The notes below the pieces were generated by a model. The model did not search any database, was not told the origin of the DNA, and was given only the letters and a program-made list of their open reading frames with translations. The position numbers and the translations under genes were made by a program. Below are positions 1 through 10,258 of a stretch of DNA of 64,000 nucleotides, in pieces. Every line of letters begins with the position of its first letter. Position 1 is the stretch's first letter. This DNA is from Phytophthora hibernalis (taxonomy: Eukaryota; Oomycota; Peronosporomycetes; Peronosporales; Peronosporaceae): NCBI GenBank assembly GCA_012656075.1, contig JAAKBF010000018.1, positions 310,001 to 374,000 on the forward strand, written 5' to 3'.

Positions 1-143
1 ACAACCAAACAGCCAGAAAGACGGGCAGCGACAGCAATGGCGTTTGTCCGAATTGCCCGCGCGGTTGTCACCATCAACCAGCCATCGACGACGACGAAAG
101 ATGGTCGCCGATGACCTCGCGGCGGCATTGCCGCTCTTCCACT

Positions 144-165
144 CGTCACAACACAACTTGCCTCC
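144..165 (+). promoter_or_regulatory. Shared upstream block of the secreted Gly-rich genes
   Basis: A block reading TCACAACACAACTTGCCTCC lies about 60-80 bp before the start codon. Close matches stand before the second copy (about 1434-1455), before the inverted paralogue (minus strand, about 16273-16293) and before the unrelated-looking Gly-Trp gene (3781-3801, with CGCAAGTTG). Position and composition fit an oomycete initiator/flanking promoter region, but this is inferred from similarity only. Confidence 0.45.
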
Positions 166-222
166 CACAACGAACCCAGTACCAACACCAACACCAACGC
201 TCTCGCCAACACACTGCACACC

Positions 223-813
223 ATGAAGTTCGCCATCGCCATCACTGCCATCGTTGCCATGGCCAACGTCGTTGCCGGCGCGAGTGCCGGAGCTGAAGTC
301 GCCGCCGCAACCCCGTCGACAGCCGTGGCTGTGCTGTCGCCGTCCAAGGCGCTCGAAGTGGCTCAGAGCGCCACCCTTCCCGACGGCGTCGAGTTCACGG
401 GCACCGTCGAGAACATCGACCAACCTGCCGGCGCCAAGGAGGCGTTGGAGGCCATGGAGGCCAAGCACCACGACGCGAACGGCGACAAGCACGAGGGCTA
501 CGGATGGGGTCTTGGTGGTGGCTACGGCGGTTATGGCGGCGGCTACGGCGGCTGGGGCCTCGGTGGCTGGGGCAACTGGGGAGGATGGGGAGGCTTCGGA
601 CCCTACCGCTTCGGCTTCCGCTGTGGTGGCGTCCCTGGATGGGCCTACCCGCTCGGCTACTGGAACCTCTACGGCGCCGGTCTCTATGGTGGCGGCTGCG
701 GTCTCGGCATGCCGTACGGGGCCTCCACTACTGCTAACGCGACTGAGCGTCAGACGCCGACGCAGTGCGGCGTTGTTGCCTCTCTTTACCGTGCTTGCTC
801 TCGAGCGCTGTAG
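223..813 (+). CDS. Secreted Gly/Tyr/Trp-rich protein, copy 1
   Basis: The 196-residue product starts with a signal peptide (MKFAIAITAIVAMANVVAGA). Then comes an Ala/Val/Ser stretch, an acidic-basic spacer (residues about 60-95, EALEAMEAKHHDANGDKHEG) and a GGYGGYGGGYGGW-type domain ending in a Cys-containing, aromatic-rich tail. The function is not known; the composition suggests a structural or wall-associated secreted protein. The last 33 residues (ASTTANATERQTP...) differ in character from the rest. The inverted paralogue at 15721-16230 stops just after GGLYYC. A single missing base in the G run at 717-721 explains the difference, since the other frame reads GLHYC and stops at 737. So the true C-terminus may be shorter. 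No RXLR motif is present. Confidence 0.8.
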   Translation: MKFAIAITAIVAMANVVAGASAGAEVAAATPSTAVAVLSPSKALEVAQSATLPDGVEFTGTVENIDQPAGAKEALEAMEAKHHDANGDKHEGYGWGLGGGYGGYGGGYGGWGLGGWGNWGGWGGFGPYRFGFRCGGVPGWAYPLGYWNLYGAGLYGGGCGLGMPYGASTTANATERQTPTQCGVVASLYRACSRAL

Positions 814-1512
814 GGGGTTGCTTGTCGGACTGCTGGACTACTGCACTTGATTTGGTCAACGCGTCTTCGTAACAACAGCAATAATGAACACACATAATGC
901 CTTGCCCACCCGTGTCTTGTCTTGCCTTGTCTTGCTGCGAATTTTTGGCCCTGCCTCCCTTACCGTTAAGTTTCACCTTCTCCGTGTGGGCGATTGCTCC
1001 ACGTTCGCCATCACCGTTTGCGTCACGCCTTCTACCCACGACCCCATTTCGTTTTGATGGTGTCGCCACCACCACGAACACCATTTGGTCCGTTGGCAGC
1101 ACGCAATGGACCAACATCAACACATCCAACGCGAGCCCGACGTCGGTCGCGACGGAATTCAGTAAAACTCAAAACAGGCCGATCAATCAACCACGCGCAT
1201 CAACGCGCCTGCCAAATACAGACACACACCCCTTTTCGATGAGCGCCACTCCAAGACGCGGCGGAGAAATACACACAGGCGATCATGCAAACAACCAAAC
1301 AGCCAGAAAGACGGGCAGCGACAGCAATGGCGTTTGTCCGAATTGCCCGCGCGGTTGTCACCATCAACCAGCCATCGACGACGACGAAAGATGGTCGCCG
1401 ATGACCTCGCGGCGGCATTGCCGCTCTTCCACTCGTCACAACACAACTTGCCTCCCACAACGAACCCAGTACCAACACCAACACCAACGCTCTCGCCAAC
1501 ACACTGCACACC

Positions 1513-2103
1513 ATGAAGTTCGCCATCGCCATCACTGCCATCGTTGCCATGGCCAACGTCGTTGCCGGCGCGAGTGCCGGAGCTGAAGTCGCCGCCGCAA
1601 CCCCGTCGACAGCCGTGGCTGTGCTGTCGCCGTCCAAGGCGCTCGAAGTGGCTCAGAGCGCCACCCTTCCCGACGGCGTCGAGTTCACGGGCACCGTCGA
1701 GAACATCGACCAACCTGCCGGCGCCAAGGAGGCGTTGGAGGCCATGGAGGCCAAGCACCACGACGCGAACGGCGACAAGCACGAGGGCTACGGATGGGGT
1801 CTTGGTGGTGGCTACGGCGGTTATGGCGGCGGCTACGGCGGCTGGGGCCTCGGTGGCTGGGGCAACTGGGGAGGATGGGGAGGCTTCGGACCCTACCGCT
1901 TCGGCTTCCGCTGTGGTGGCGTCCCTGGATGGGCCTACCCGCTCGGCTACTGGAACCTCTACGGCGCCGGTCTCTATGGTGGCGGCTGCGGTCTCGGCAT
2001 GCCGTACGGGGCCTCCACTACTGCTAACGCGACTGAGCGTCAGACGCCGACGCAGTGCGGCGTTGTTGCCTCTCTTTACCGTGCTTGCTCTCGAGCGCTG
2101 TAG
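1513..2103 (+). CDS. Secreted Gly/Tyr/Trp-rich protein, copy 2
   Basis: This is the second unit of the tandem duplication. It encodes the same 196 residues as the copy at 223-813, including the signal peptide, the Gly-Tyr-Trp domain and the same altered C-terminal tail. The base missing from the G run (2007-2011) is shared with copy 1, so either the change preceded the duplication or the same sequencing error affects both. The 3' flank carries two extra bases after the stop. A long open frame on the opposite strand (1183-2421) is a by-product of the GC-rich codon composition. No functional assignment is possible beyond a small secreted, probably extracellular, glycine-rich protein. Confidence 0.8.
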   Translation: MKFAIAITAIVAMANVVAGASAGAEVAAATPSTAVAVLSPSKALEVAQSATLPDGVEFTGTVENIDQPAGAKEALEAMEAKHHDANGDKHEGYGWGLGGGYGGYGGGYGGWGLGGWGNWGGWGGFGPYRFGFRCGGVPGWAYPLGYWNLYGAGLYGGGCGLGMPYGASTTANATERQTPTQCGVVASLYRACSRAL

Positions 2104-2480
2104 GGGGTTGCTTGCTTCGGACTGCTGGACTACTGCACTTGATTTGGTCAACGCGTCTTCGTAACAACAGCAATAATGAACACACATAATGCCTTGCCCA
2201 CCCGTGTCTTGTCTTGCCTTGTCTTGCTGCGAATTTTTGGCCCTGCCTCGCTTACCGTTAAGTTTCACCTTCTCCGTGTGGGCGATTGCTCCACGTTCGC
2301 CATCACCGTTTGCGTCACGCCTTCTACCCACGACCCCATTTCGTTTTGATGGTGTCGCCACCACCACGAACACCATTTGGTCCGTTGGCAGCACGCAATG
2401 GACCAACATCAACACATCCAACGCGAGCCCGACGTCGGTCGCGACGGAATTCAGTAAAACTCAAAACAGGCCGATCAATG

Positions 2481-3843
2481 GGCAACGTGATTGCCCTCCT
2501 TTGCAGTCTTCAATGTCCGTCGACAGCGTTCCGACCTTGTTTCAACAGCATTTTCCAATCGATAATACGTACTTGTCCATTGGTCATTTTTGATTGAGGC
2601 GTCGGCTCCATCAGCGGCGCGATTTTATCCCTGGTTCCAAGCGCCAAACACTGCAGTTCATCCACGGCTACATACATATTGCCCCGCCATCGGTTGCAGC
2701 TCTTAGACGCGCGTAGGCCGTCAGCAGTGCGCCACAATCGTCGCTATAAGCTAACATGTGCAAAATTTTACTTATTGCAAATTTGACTTTTATAAAGCTT
2801 AAGTTCGCCTTAGGTTCGCACTAGCCACTTCAACTACAAGCTTACTGCAAGTTTGCTCTCGTGAGTGGATGGTGCTCGGCCTTCTCGCGGGGCTCCTGTG
2901 ACTAATTTCTTTTGAAATCGCTCTTGCTTGGTGGGAATGGGTGGTGTCACGCTCAGTGTAGAGCGGAAAGGAGTCGAAGTCTCCTTACATGGTGAAGTTG
3001 CATCGCTTTCCTTCCAGTGCTTGGCTAGAGACTCTCTGGTAGAGATGCCGATTGGTAGCTGATGGTATGGATACCTCCAGTATCTTTCGCTGCTTGGATG
3101 TTGGAGCTGCAGCCGCTGAAATTGAATTAGGTTCTGTTTTTCAGCATCTTGCGCGCTTGACGAAGAAGCCCTTCTCCGTGCTGCGCTGAAAACCTTTCGG
3201 ATTAACAACAAGAAACTGTGAAAACCGCATGGAGGAGACACAGCAAATTTAAGTAGTAGCTGTGCGATACCTGGTTGCTTGTAATTGAAAACTGGGACGG
3301 TCCGTGAAGCTCCCACTGGTGATCGGCCACTCGAGAACCTTAAACGCGTCCGAATTTGCCAGCCCGAGGCTGCGCGGACCGCCCGTCTCAGGGTGTGTGG
3401 AAGTGCTCCGCAAGGCCTTGGTGAAACAATGTTTCGCGTTGCCATACCTTCTGAATCGATCTTGCGTTGCCTCGATTCTGTCGTTCACTTTAGACGTTGG
3501 TGCTCGGAGTTGTGAATCCTGTTGGGCGCCGCAATACATTGCTGCCGTAGCCTGTCGTTGAATTTCAACGTTTAGACACACAAATCACCCAGTTGCCACC
3601 ATCTCTTTGCCGCCATGACTTAACGGGATGACTCTTCCCAGACACGAACACCGCCACACCTTAACTTGAAGTAAACGAGCTGGACTTGGTGGCGGACAAT
3701 GCGCAGCTTCCCAACACCGAAACGCGAAAGAAATCTCCATGGCAGACAAGTTTTGATGATCCGAACTTGGCCACGCCTCGCTCACAACGCAAGTTGCCTC
3801 CAAGAACGTACTCGGGATCAAACCACCAAACACCGCCAAGACC
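2481..3843. other. Intergenic region with one doubtful minus-strand ORF
   Basis: No recognisable gene is seen here. An ATG-started open frame on the minus strand (3445-2834, 203 residues) is Ser/Arg-rich and resembles no family I know. The overlapping minus frame 3581-3249 is equally featureless. Codon composition does not favour either. It could hold a lineage-specific gene or just chance ORFs. Confidence 0.3.
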
Positions 3844-4128
3844 ATGAAGCTCACCGCTCTCGCCGTCGCTACGGTCCTCGCGACATCGACTCTCGTTGCC
3901 GCCGAACCACCTGCTTTGCGGGCTTTGGCTGAGACGGCGCCTGCTGCACCGGAGGGCAACGCGCAACCGGTTGCAGGCGCGCCCCAGGAAGATGGAGACA
4001 AGAAGGAGTGGGGCTGGGGATGGGGCCGTCCTTGGGGCTGGGGCCATGGATGGGGCTGGGGCCATAAGCCATGGGGCTGGGGATGGGGCCATCGTTGGGG
4101 CTGGGGACGCCCAGGATGGGGCTGGTAA
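3844..4128 (+). CDS. Small secreted Gly-Trp-rich protein
   Basis: A 94-residue product with a clear signal peptide (MKLTALAVATVLATSTLVAA) is followed by an Ala/Pro-rich spacer and an acidic-lysine patch (about residues 50-55). The C-terminal half is made of WGWG, RPWGWGHGWGWGH and similar units in which every second or third residue is Trp or Gly. Interspersed His and Arg could bind metal or polyanions, but that is inference. The leader block at 3781-3801 matches the upstream block of the Gly/Tyr-rich genes at both ends of this region, and the N-terminal pattern (MKxxA, Ala/Thr/Val-rich) is similar. A distant common origin or shared expression programme is likely. No RXLR motif is present (RALAE is not one). 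Confidence 0.8.
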   Translation: MKLTALAVATVLATSTLVAAEPPALRALAETAPAAPEGNAQPVAGAPQEDGDKKEWGWGWGRPWGWGHGWGWGHKPWGWGWGHRWGWGRPGWGW

Positions 4129-4541
4129 ACGGCCCAGGACGGTGCGGCCGCGGTTGTGTCCACGAAGTTGTTGGCTGCTGACTGCAATGATGCCGCCGCC
4201 TGTCGCGTATGAGCTCGCCTGTGTCGGCGAACTGCTGAGTAGCGTTTAGCTTTTGCTTTCTTGAAACACGGAACTCTCTTAGCTGTCACTTGGTCTCTGC
4301 GTCTTGCGTACCAGCGCATGCTGGATACCTGTCGGTCGGATTGTCGTTGTCTTCAACCTACAAATCTAGGATCAATCCTAGAGTCCCTTATTGAACGGTG
4401 CGCGGTTCAGTGGACCGGTCCGACTCGTACTTAAACGGGCGTCGGGCTGCGCCAGTCATTTGGCTTGGGCTCCCTTAACTTGGGAATTGTAAGGCGATCT
4501 TGGCGTTTGTATGGTGTGAGGGCTCCGCCAGCGCCTTCGGA

Positions 4542-4558
4542 CGGCCATTTATTCTTTG
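4542..4558 (+). promoter_or_regulatory. Oomycete initiator-like element of the L19 gene
   Basis: GGCCATTTATTCTTTGG lies about 15-30 bp before the L19 start codon. It resembles the oomycete initiator plus flanking region (YCAYTYY followed by a CAWTTT-like block). This is a pattern match only. Confidence 0.35.
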
Positions 4559-4571
4559 GGACAAAAAGAAT

Positions 4572-5195
4572 ATGGTGTCCTTGAAGCTTCAGAAGCGGTG
4601 CGTACAGGTTATACAGGGTACACAGGTTACACGATGCTGATGATGTGCTCTTCCTCCTCACAGTCTGGCCGCGTCCGTGCTCAAGTGCGGCAAGCGCAAA
4701 GTCTGGCTCGACCCGAACGAGTCGAACGAGATTGCGCTGGCAAACTCGCGTCAGAACATCCGCAAGCTCGTGAAGGATGGCTTTGTCATCAAGAAGCCGC
4801 AGGTGATCCACTCGCGCGCTCGCTTCACCAAGCGTAACGAGGCCAAGCGCAAGGGCCGCCACACGGGCATCGGTAAGCGTCGCGGTACGGCCAACGCGCG
4901 TCTGCCGTTCAAGGTGATTTGGATGCGTCGTATCCGTGTGCTCCGTCGTCTTCTTCGCAAGTATCGCGAGGCCAAGAAGATCGACAAGCACATCTACCAC
5001 GAGCTGTACATGCGCAGCAAGGGTAACCAGTTCAAGAACAAGCGTGTGCTCATGGAGACCATCCACAAGATGAAGGCCGAGCGTCACCGTGAAAAGACGC
5101 TCAAGGAGCAGTCGGAGGCTCGCAAGGAGAAGGCCAAGTCGGCCCGCGACCGCAAGGCCAAGAAGGCCGCTGCCCCCGTCGCCAAGAAGGAGTAA
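4572..5195 (+). CDS. RPL19: 60S ribosomal protein L19 (eL19)
   Basis: Two exons: 4572-4597 and 4664-5195. The 66-bp intron starts GTGCGT and ends in a pyrimidine tract plus CAG. The joined product is 185 residues, the usual length of eL19. It begins MVSLKLQKR and continues [19 protein letters not shown], both hallmarks of the family. The conserved core ([16 protein letters not shown], then a helix rich in RRLLRKYR) is followed by a long basic C-terminal helix rich in Lys, Ala and Glu, typical of eukaryotic L19. It belongs to the large cytosolic ribosomal subunit. Placing the first eight codons in a tiny exon before an early intron is common for ribosomal protein genes. The reading frame is intact, in contrast to several neighbours. 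Confidence 0.97.
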
Positions 5196-5566
5196 ATGTT
5201 CTCCTCTCTTGACGCGCGCGCGACAGTGACCACGAAGGAATAAAATTCTTCCCGAAGATGCACGCATCTTTTGTCCCACCAAACTCGTTGTCGCTTTTTC
5301 TGGTGTTAGTTTGTCAGTCTGTTGCTGTTGTTACTTGTTCTGTTGTTGAATGATTCAATTCGTACGCGTAGACATTGGAACGTGCAGTGATGAATTTCGT
5401 CTTGCTGCAAACGCAACGAAGTCGTGACCTTGTCCAAAGCACGTGGTGTCGACGAAGCTACCCAGAGGTTAAAGACCTCAAAATAGTGACCGTCAAGCAG
5501 GAATCAGAGGTCAAGCACCTCTCTTTTGGTTGCATGCACTTTGCAAACATACCGATAAGCTCCGAA

Positions 5567-6132
5567 ATGGACACGGACACCTGCATTTCCAAGGCCAAGC
5601 TGCACGAGGTATCGCCGCCTTACACGTCCAGGAAGAGCTTCCCACACTGATCAAACTAATGTGCTCCGCGCCTGCAGACGTTTGACGTGCTGCCGAACCT
5701 CATCGACGTGCTCAAGGACGTGGCCAGCTCCACCCAAGAGACCATGCGGATCGGAGATATCTCCGCCTCGGTAAGGCTTTTCCTACAATAACTCTGATTT
5801 CAGGCTCATGCCAACGCGCTTCAATGGTCGATGGCAGGCTGTGTCCGTGAAACAAAAATACACGGAGGCGCTGGAGCTGCTGCGTTCGCTGCCCGGCACC
5901 GACACGTCGCTGGCAGAGCAGGAAACGGCAATTGCGGATGCGAAGGCCGAGCTCAAGCGCATCTCGTGCGTTACGACCGGAAAACGGTTTGTTGCTGTGT
6001 TAATTGACGGCTATTGTTCTTGTTCAATGCAGGGATGTGGTGGAGCTGTACAGCAACACGCTGTATCGCGGAACGGACGAGCCGCGAGCAGAGATCAACG
6101 ATGCCTTCTCTCGCAAGAGTCTCTTGAAGTGA
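5567..6132 (+). CDS. Mediator subunit 9-like small helical protein
   Basis: Four exons fit by phase: 5567-5608, 5678-5770, 5838-5965 and 6033-6132, giving 120 residues. All introns are GT-AG; the third exon uses the AG at 5836-5837 because the earlier AG near 5813 would break the frame. The product has two helical segments, FDVLPNLIDVLKDV and then a coiled stretch with LLRSLPGTDTSLAEQE followed by AELKRISDVVELYS. This arrangement (helix, R-x-(L/M)-PGxxxSxxEQ, coiled helix) recalls the Med9 middle-module subunit of Mediator, which is small and divergent. The assignment rests on that single motif and length, so another small coiled protein is possible. It would act in the nucleus as part of the RNA polymerase II coactivator. 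Confidence 0.5.
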
Positions 6133-6287
6133 GCTAGATGGGTCTTGCCGCTTTCTTAGCCCCCTCAAAGTAGTAACATATGCAGACTTTCGGTCCTCCC
6201 ATGCACCACCGGACTAACGAATGAAACAACCATTTTCAGTTGCAGACAGATCTGCCTTGTATTTATCAAGCGCTCAAGTTACTTTGG

Positions 6288-7631
6288 CTAGTAGAAGCCC
6301 AAGTAGCCCAGGAACTTCTTGGAGAACTCCACACCGAGAAAGCATGCGGCGTTGGCCGGGAATGCGCGAGCCATGGCAGGTCCCACGCCGTTGAAAAGTG
6401 CACCAGGGCCCTCTTCCTTCATGAGAACCTGGAAGCAGTGCACAATACCGCGGTACGTGCCTTCCGGTGCGGTCTGGATGCGCGACTTGATGACATCGGG
6501 CGGGATGGCGATGACCCAGTTGATGATACCCGCAAAACCGCCAGCCACGAACACGCGGAAGGCGTTCAAGTCCGACGGATCCTTGCCCTTGGGCGTGAGA
6601 CCGCGCTTAATTGCCTCAAAGCCGCCAAAGTACCCCACAGAGCTGCATAATAGCGAATGCAACGCGTTGCCGGAGTTAGTCATCAATAAACAATGAAACT
6701 CAAAGCGATAGCACTCACCCTGGGACGTCACGCAGCAAAGTAGCTTCCCAGCCGCGGAAAATACTCGATAGGCCACCTGTACGGTACAACTTCTTCGCAC
6801 AGTCAACCATGCCGTCGTACAGTTTGGGCTCACCGCGCTCCACGGCCTGAGCCTGGATCTGCAGCAAACACTTGATACGCTCACCAGGAGCCATGACCAC
6901 AGTGGCCGGGATGGCCGAGAAACCACCAGCAAACATGATCTGCCCCATGGACAGCGGAGCCGTGGGTGACTGGCCCGACGTCTTGATCTGAAGGCAGATT
7001 GCAACAATGCAACATGCATTGCAAATGATTAGAACGCCGCAAAAAGGTTGTGGGGACCCCACTGGCATCGCAGTAAGAGGTGGCTTACCGCGATGAGCTT
7101 GCCCATGTCGTATCCCCAGAAGCAGGTGGCGAAGATGGGGTGACGCCCACCAGTGGCGCCGACATGCCGCGGTACAGGCCGCGGAGCTGCGGGCAATTCA
7201 AAGAAGAACAGCTAGCAAGTTAGCATCCTATTGGAGCAGCTCTGCAATTGGAAACAGCTTCACAGCACGTACCCCGTCCTTGGCGACCATCTTGCGGGCA
7301 CAGTCGACGGCGTTGGCGTACATAGGCGACTGGCCGGGAAGCGGCTTCGGCTGCGTCTGCATGTTGACCTTGATGAGGTCCAGGGTGGCCCGTGGCCACG
7401 AGGCACACACCTGTATGGATGCACACAGTTCGCATGACCACAGTCAGTCAGATATTTAATACCGAAGCGGTGTAGACAGCGTGACAAAACGTACCGCCGA
7501 AGCCGCCGGTAATGAAGGACACCACACCCGACGTCGCTGCAGACATAGAGGTTATCCATAATGCATGTAGAGCAACATAGCAGCAGAGGAACAGTGGACG
7601 TACGCTTGTTGGTCGCTGCTTCGTCGCTCAT
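6288..7631 (-). pseudogene. Mitochondrial carnitine/acylcarnitine carrier (SLC25A20-like), two frame changes
   Basis: Six exons on the minus strand: 7604-7631, 7495-7536, 7273-7410, 7089-7186, 6719-6987 and 6288-6642, all with GT-AG borders. Three carrier repeats are visible. The second signature reads APGERIKCLLQIQA and the third IPPDVIKSRIQT. With GVTP, TCFWGYDMGK and a DCAKKLYRTGG segment this fits the inner-membrane acylcarnitine/carnitine exchanger. Exon 3 needs two more bases at the C run in GHP-LDLIK (about 7383-7385) and exon 4 needs one more in GVTP-IF (about 7137-7141). The exon lengths (138 with the wrong phase, and 98) independently show the same missing bases. Either this copy is dead or both C runs were undercalled. 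Confidence 0.85.
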
Positions 7632-9090
7632 ATTGGCTGCTGGAGGAATAAGGTGTCCGTCGAGGAAGAGGTCAGAGGCTAAGAGCGCGGATCGAGGAGT
7701 GTTTCACGTTAGAATGGCGAGGGGACTCGCCGTTTACGTGTGCCCACCTGAAGTTTGCTTCAAGTTGGTAGGATGGCCCGCTGAAATGCAAGATCCGATC
7801 CGTTTTTAAAGGTCCACACTTGATTTTTGTAAGTGGCGTTAAGTGATTGAGATTCGAAGGGTATTCTTTTTGACAGGCTATTGCGTTGCACGTGTTCTTA
7901 TCGTGCTGGAGCCACCGGACTCGGCTAAATGACACTTACTGCCACCGAAACACCAAAGGAAGACTCGGTGACGCAGGCATCATGGCAAGCAGCACAACTG
8001 CGTGTTCCGTCAATATTCGTCCAATACAGAGTATTGGACGGATGCCAAGTCGGCCATGGTTCTTGCTGGTCGTACGAAGTCGATGGTCATTTCAGCTTCG
8101 GAATCAAGACTGGAACCAGCGCTGCTGGATTGCGATACATGTACATGAACCATTGCACATGTACCCCTCGCACTGTCAGGCTAGTGGTCATCTCACCTCA
8201 GAGGCGAGGTGCAAGTTGCAGTCCGTTGTCAAACGGACAGCGGCGGCCAATTCAACTTGCATCGGGGCGCCGCTCCAGCAGTGTGTGAACGTGTAACGGC
8301 GCAGCATCCCAGGCCGCTGTTGGCCAGCCAGAGCGTTTCGAGGAGTAGCAGCCAATGCTCGCCACTTTTTAATGAGCTCGTTTGGCTGACACGAGCTCGT
8401 TTGGCTGTACGCGCGCGAGCACAGACGGCTGGAAACTTGACTGGCGCGGGGCTGGTCCGCGTTGGTGAACAGAGCGCATGCAATCTTGCAGGGCCATGGT
8501 GGCCCGGCCACCAACCAGCCGGCCTCGTCCTCGCCCCACCGATTCGATTCGCCGAAATGAGTCGATGGCAGCACTTCCCACTGGCCAAAATCGCCAGAGG
8601 TCGCGCAGCTTTTCGTCCAATCTGCTCGCGCAGGTCTTGACCCGCGTCGTGTTTTGTCAAAACGTGAAATATACCGATTCCGATATCGTCGCATACCGCT
8701 ATGCGTGACTTGACAAATGTAATGCGACCACTTCCCTCACCCTGTTTTGGAACATGGAAAGCGACCTTTTCTGTGCGCATGGCGTTTCGAGCGTTCTCTG
8801 CGTTGCTCTCACTTCTCTTCTGCCGATGGCTCGATCATTGCTGAATTTGCGCTCTGGGGCGTAAGTGCTTCCTGGTAGACCTTGAGCTAAGAAGAAGAGG
8901 AGCTCCGGAAGAGCCACAGCTTCGGCCAAGACGCCACATCAAAGCTTAAAGTCGCCTGGCAGTTGATTTGCCTTCCCTCTCGCACCCTCCATCGTATTGC
9001 CTCTTGCAGCAGCGCTCACCACGCTGTCCTGTTTGTACCGTGCATCACACCAAGCAGCGCTGAGTCAACCCTCCGCCGCCTGGCCCACGT
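7632..9090. other. Intergenic region, no supported gene
   Basis: Several overlapping open frames exist (for example minus 8780-8229 and plus 8209-8640), but they share the same GC-rich stretch and show no family motif. The only structure noticed is a 15-bp direct repeat GAGCTCGTTTGGCTG at 8374-8388 and 8393-8407. The region probably holds the divergent promoters of the carrier (minus) and the next plus-strand gene. Confidence 0.5.
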
Positions 9091-9666
9091 AATGGAAGTG
9101 CAGGTGGACACCATGCCCATCAACCAGACTTCCAAGAAGCGCAAGAGCCTCTTCAACACCGCGTCACCCATCGCCCCACGTCTGTCGGTTTGCGGCAGTA
9201 TGCGCTCTCCATGACTACGCCGTTGGCGACGGCCCCTGCGTCACCTTCGTCCGCGACTGCCTCGTCGGCCGACGGCATCAACCTGTCGGCTGCGCTGACT
9301 GCGCTCAAGGTGTCGCTCAAGCGCGACTTCGAGAGCTTCGCGCCGCCCACACCCGCCGTGTCGCCAGCCCACGGCCGCGGCTCTGCTAAGCGCGGCCGCT
9401 TCGACTTTGACGATAGTGAAGCCGATGCTGAAGAGCAACAGCGCGTCAAGGCGCCGGCAGCGCCCACGAACGCGCTGCTGGCCGTTAGCAACCGCATCAA
9501 GTTCGAGCTAGAAAAACGCCGTCGCCGCGATCGTGAACGGGCGCAGAAGCCGCGCAGACGAACACAGCTCAGCTACTTCGCCATCGTCGGAGCCTTCCAG
9601 CGCGCAGCGCACGAGCGCGAAGTGGCCCTGCAGCTCGAGTGCGTCGTTGAGGCATCGACGGACTAA
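9091..9666 (+). CDS. Basic, probably nuclear protein of unknown function, one frame change
   Basis: An ATG at 9091 opens a frame with a candidate nuclear localisation signal (SKKRKS, about residue 15) and stops at 9212-9214 right after MRSP. A second frame starting ATG at 9211 (MTTPLATAPASPS) continues for about 150 codons. It has two further basic clusters (KRGRFDFDDSEAD, then EKRRRRDRERAQKPRRR) and a helical C-terminus. One missing base in the CC of TCTCCATG would join MRSP to MTTP and give a single protein of about 190 residues with several nuclear-type signals. I do not recognise the family. The small size, Ser/Pro-rich N-terminus and basic helix suggest a chromatin or transcription accessory factor. 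Confidence 0.55.
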   Translation, partial: NGSAGGHHAHQPDFQEAQEPLQHRVTHRPTSVGLRQYALSMTTPLATAPASPSSATASSADGINLSAALTALKVSLKRDFESFAPPTPAVSPAHGRGSAKRGRFDFDDSEADAEEQQRVKAPAAPTNALLAVSNRIKFELEKRRRRDRERAQKPRRRTQLSYFAIVGAFQRAAHEREVALQLECVVEASTD

Positions 9667-10243
9667 CTTCACGTCGCCGAGCACCAGCAGCTGGTTGTAT
9701 GCAGTCGTGAGGGCGCTCCTGCCCGTCTCTCCCAGCCTCGAGCATTTTGAGCTATCTATTCGAGCCACACAGTCTTGTGCAAATAACTACCGTACTAATA
9801 CAGAGAAACATACCATACTTCTGCGTTCGCTTCTGAAGAAGTTCTTCCCGTTGAGAAACTCGACTGGGTCCCAGTCGCGACACGAGGCGATCCCCAGTCT
9901 GGGAACCGCCTCGTGTCGCGACATTGTCCAGACATCCCAGCACCATCTGACCTCGCATTACACTCGCGTGGCGTAGCGTGATTCACCACCACAAGGGCTC
10001 GAAACTGGCCTGCACACAAAGCAACGAGCTCAATCGCTCGCACACTGGAGGAAACACCGGCCAGGAGAAGCGAGAGAGTAGCACCAGACATCGGAGGAAA
10101 GCCGCCAAGAAACTCTTGGCAAGAATAGCCAGCTCGATGTTCGTTTGATTGACAGTGATTTTGGGTGGCGTTTCGTGGTGTGGCGCAAAACACCACATTA
10201 TGTTCGCCACATCAGATCTGTGATCATGCGCTGACCAGCCAAA

Positions 10244-10258
10244 CTCATTCTGCACACC
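10244..10258 (+). promoter_or_regulatory. Oomycete initiator-like element of the SAICAR synthase gene
   Basis: CTCATTCTGCACACC lies immediately before the start codon and matches the YCAYTYY initiator followed by a weak CA-containing flank. If it is the transcription start, the 5' UTR would be only about 10-15 bases. Confidence 0.4.

Larger units (their letters stand above)
1..2480. repeat. Tandem duplication, about 1.29-kb unit
   Basis: Bases 1-1188 repeat almost exactly as 1291-2480, and the first copy probably begins before the window. The offset is 1290 up to about base 815 and 1292 afterwards, because the second copy carries two extra bases just after the stop codon. The copies otherwise differ at very few sites (for example near 957 and 2247). 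Each unit contains a promoter/leader, one secreted-protein gene and about 375 bp of 3' flank. The near-identity of non-coding DNA indicates a very recent duplication, gene conversion, or an assembly duplication. The spacer 1189-1290 is not repeated downstream of the second copy, where the sequences diverge after the block ending at about 2480. Confidence 0.95.

Noticed and set aside
1183..2421. Long minus-strand frame of 412 codons across the second Gly-rich copy
   Set aside because: It is antisense to a gene with a signal peptide and a paralogue; its length comes from GC-rich codon composition, and no family motif appears.
3844..4128. Possible RXLR effector (signal peptide plus RALAE)
   Set aside because: There is no R-x-L-R and no EER motif; the mature part is a Gly-Trp repeat.
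8188..8780. Cluster of overlapping ORFs on both strands
   Set aside because: All frames are open because of a GC-rich stretch; none shows conserved content.
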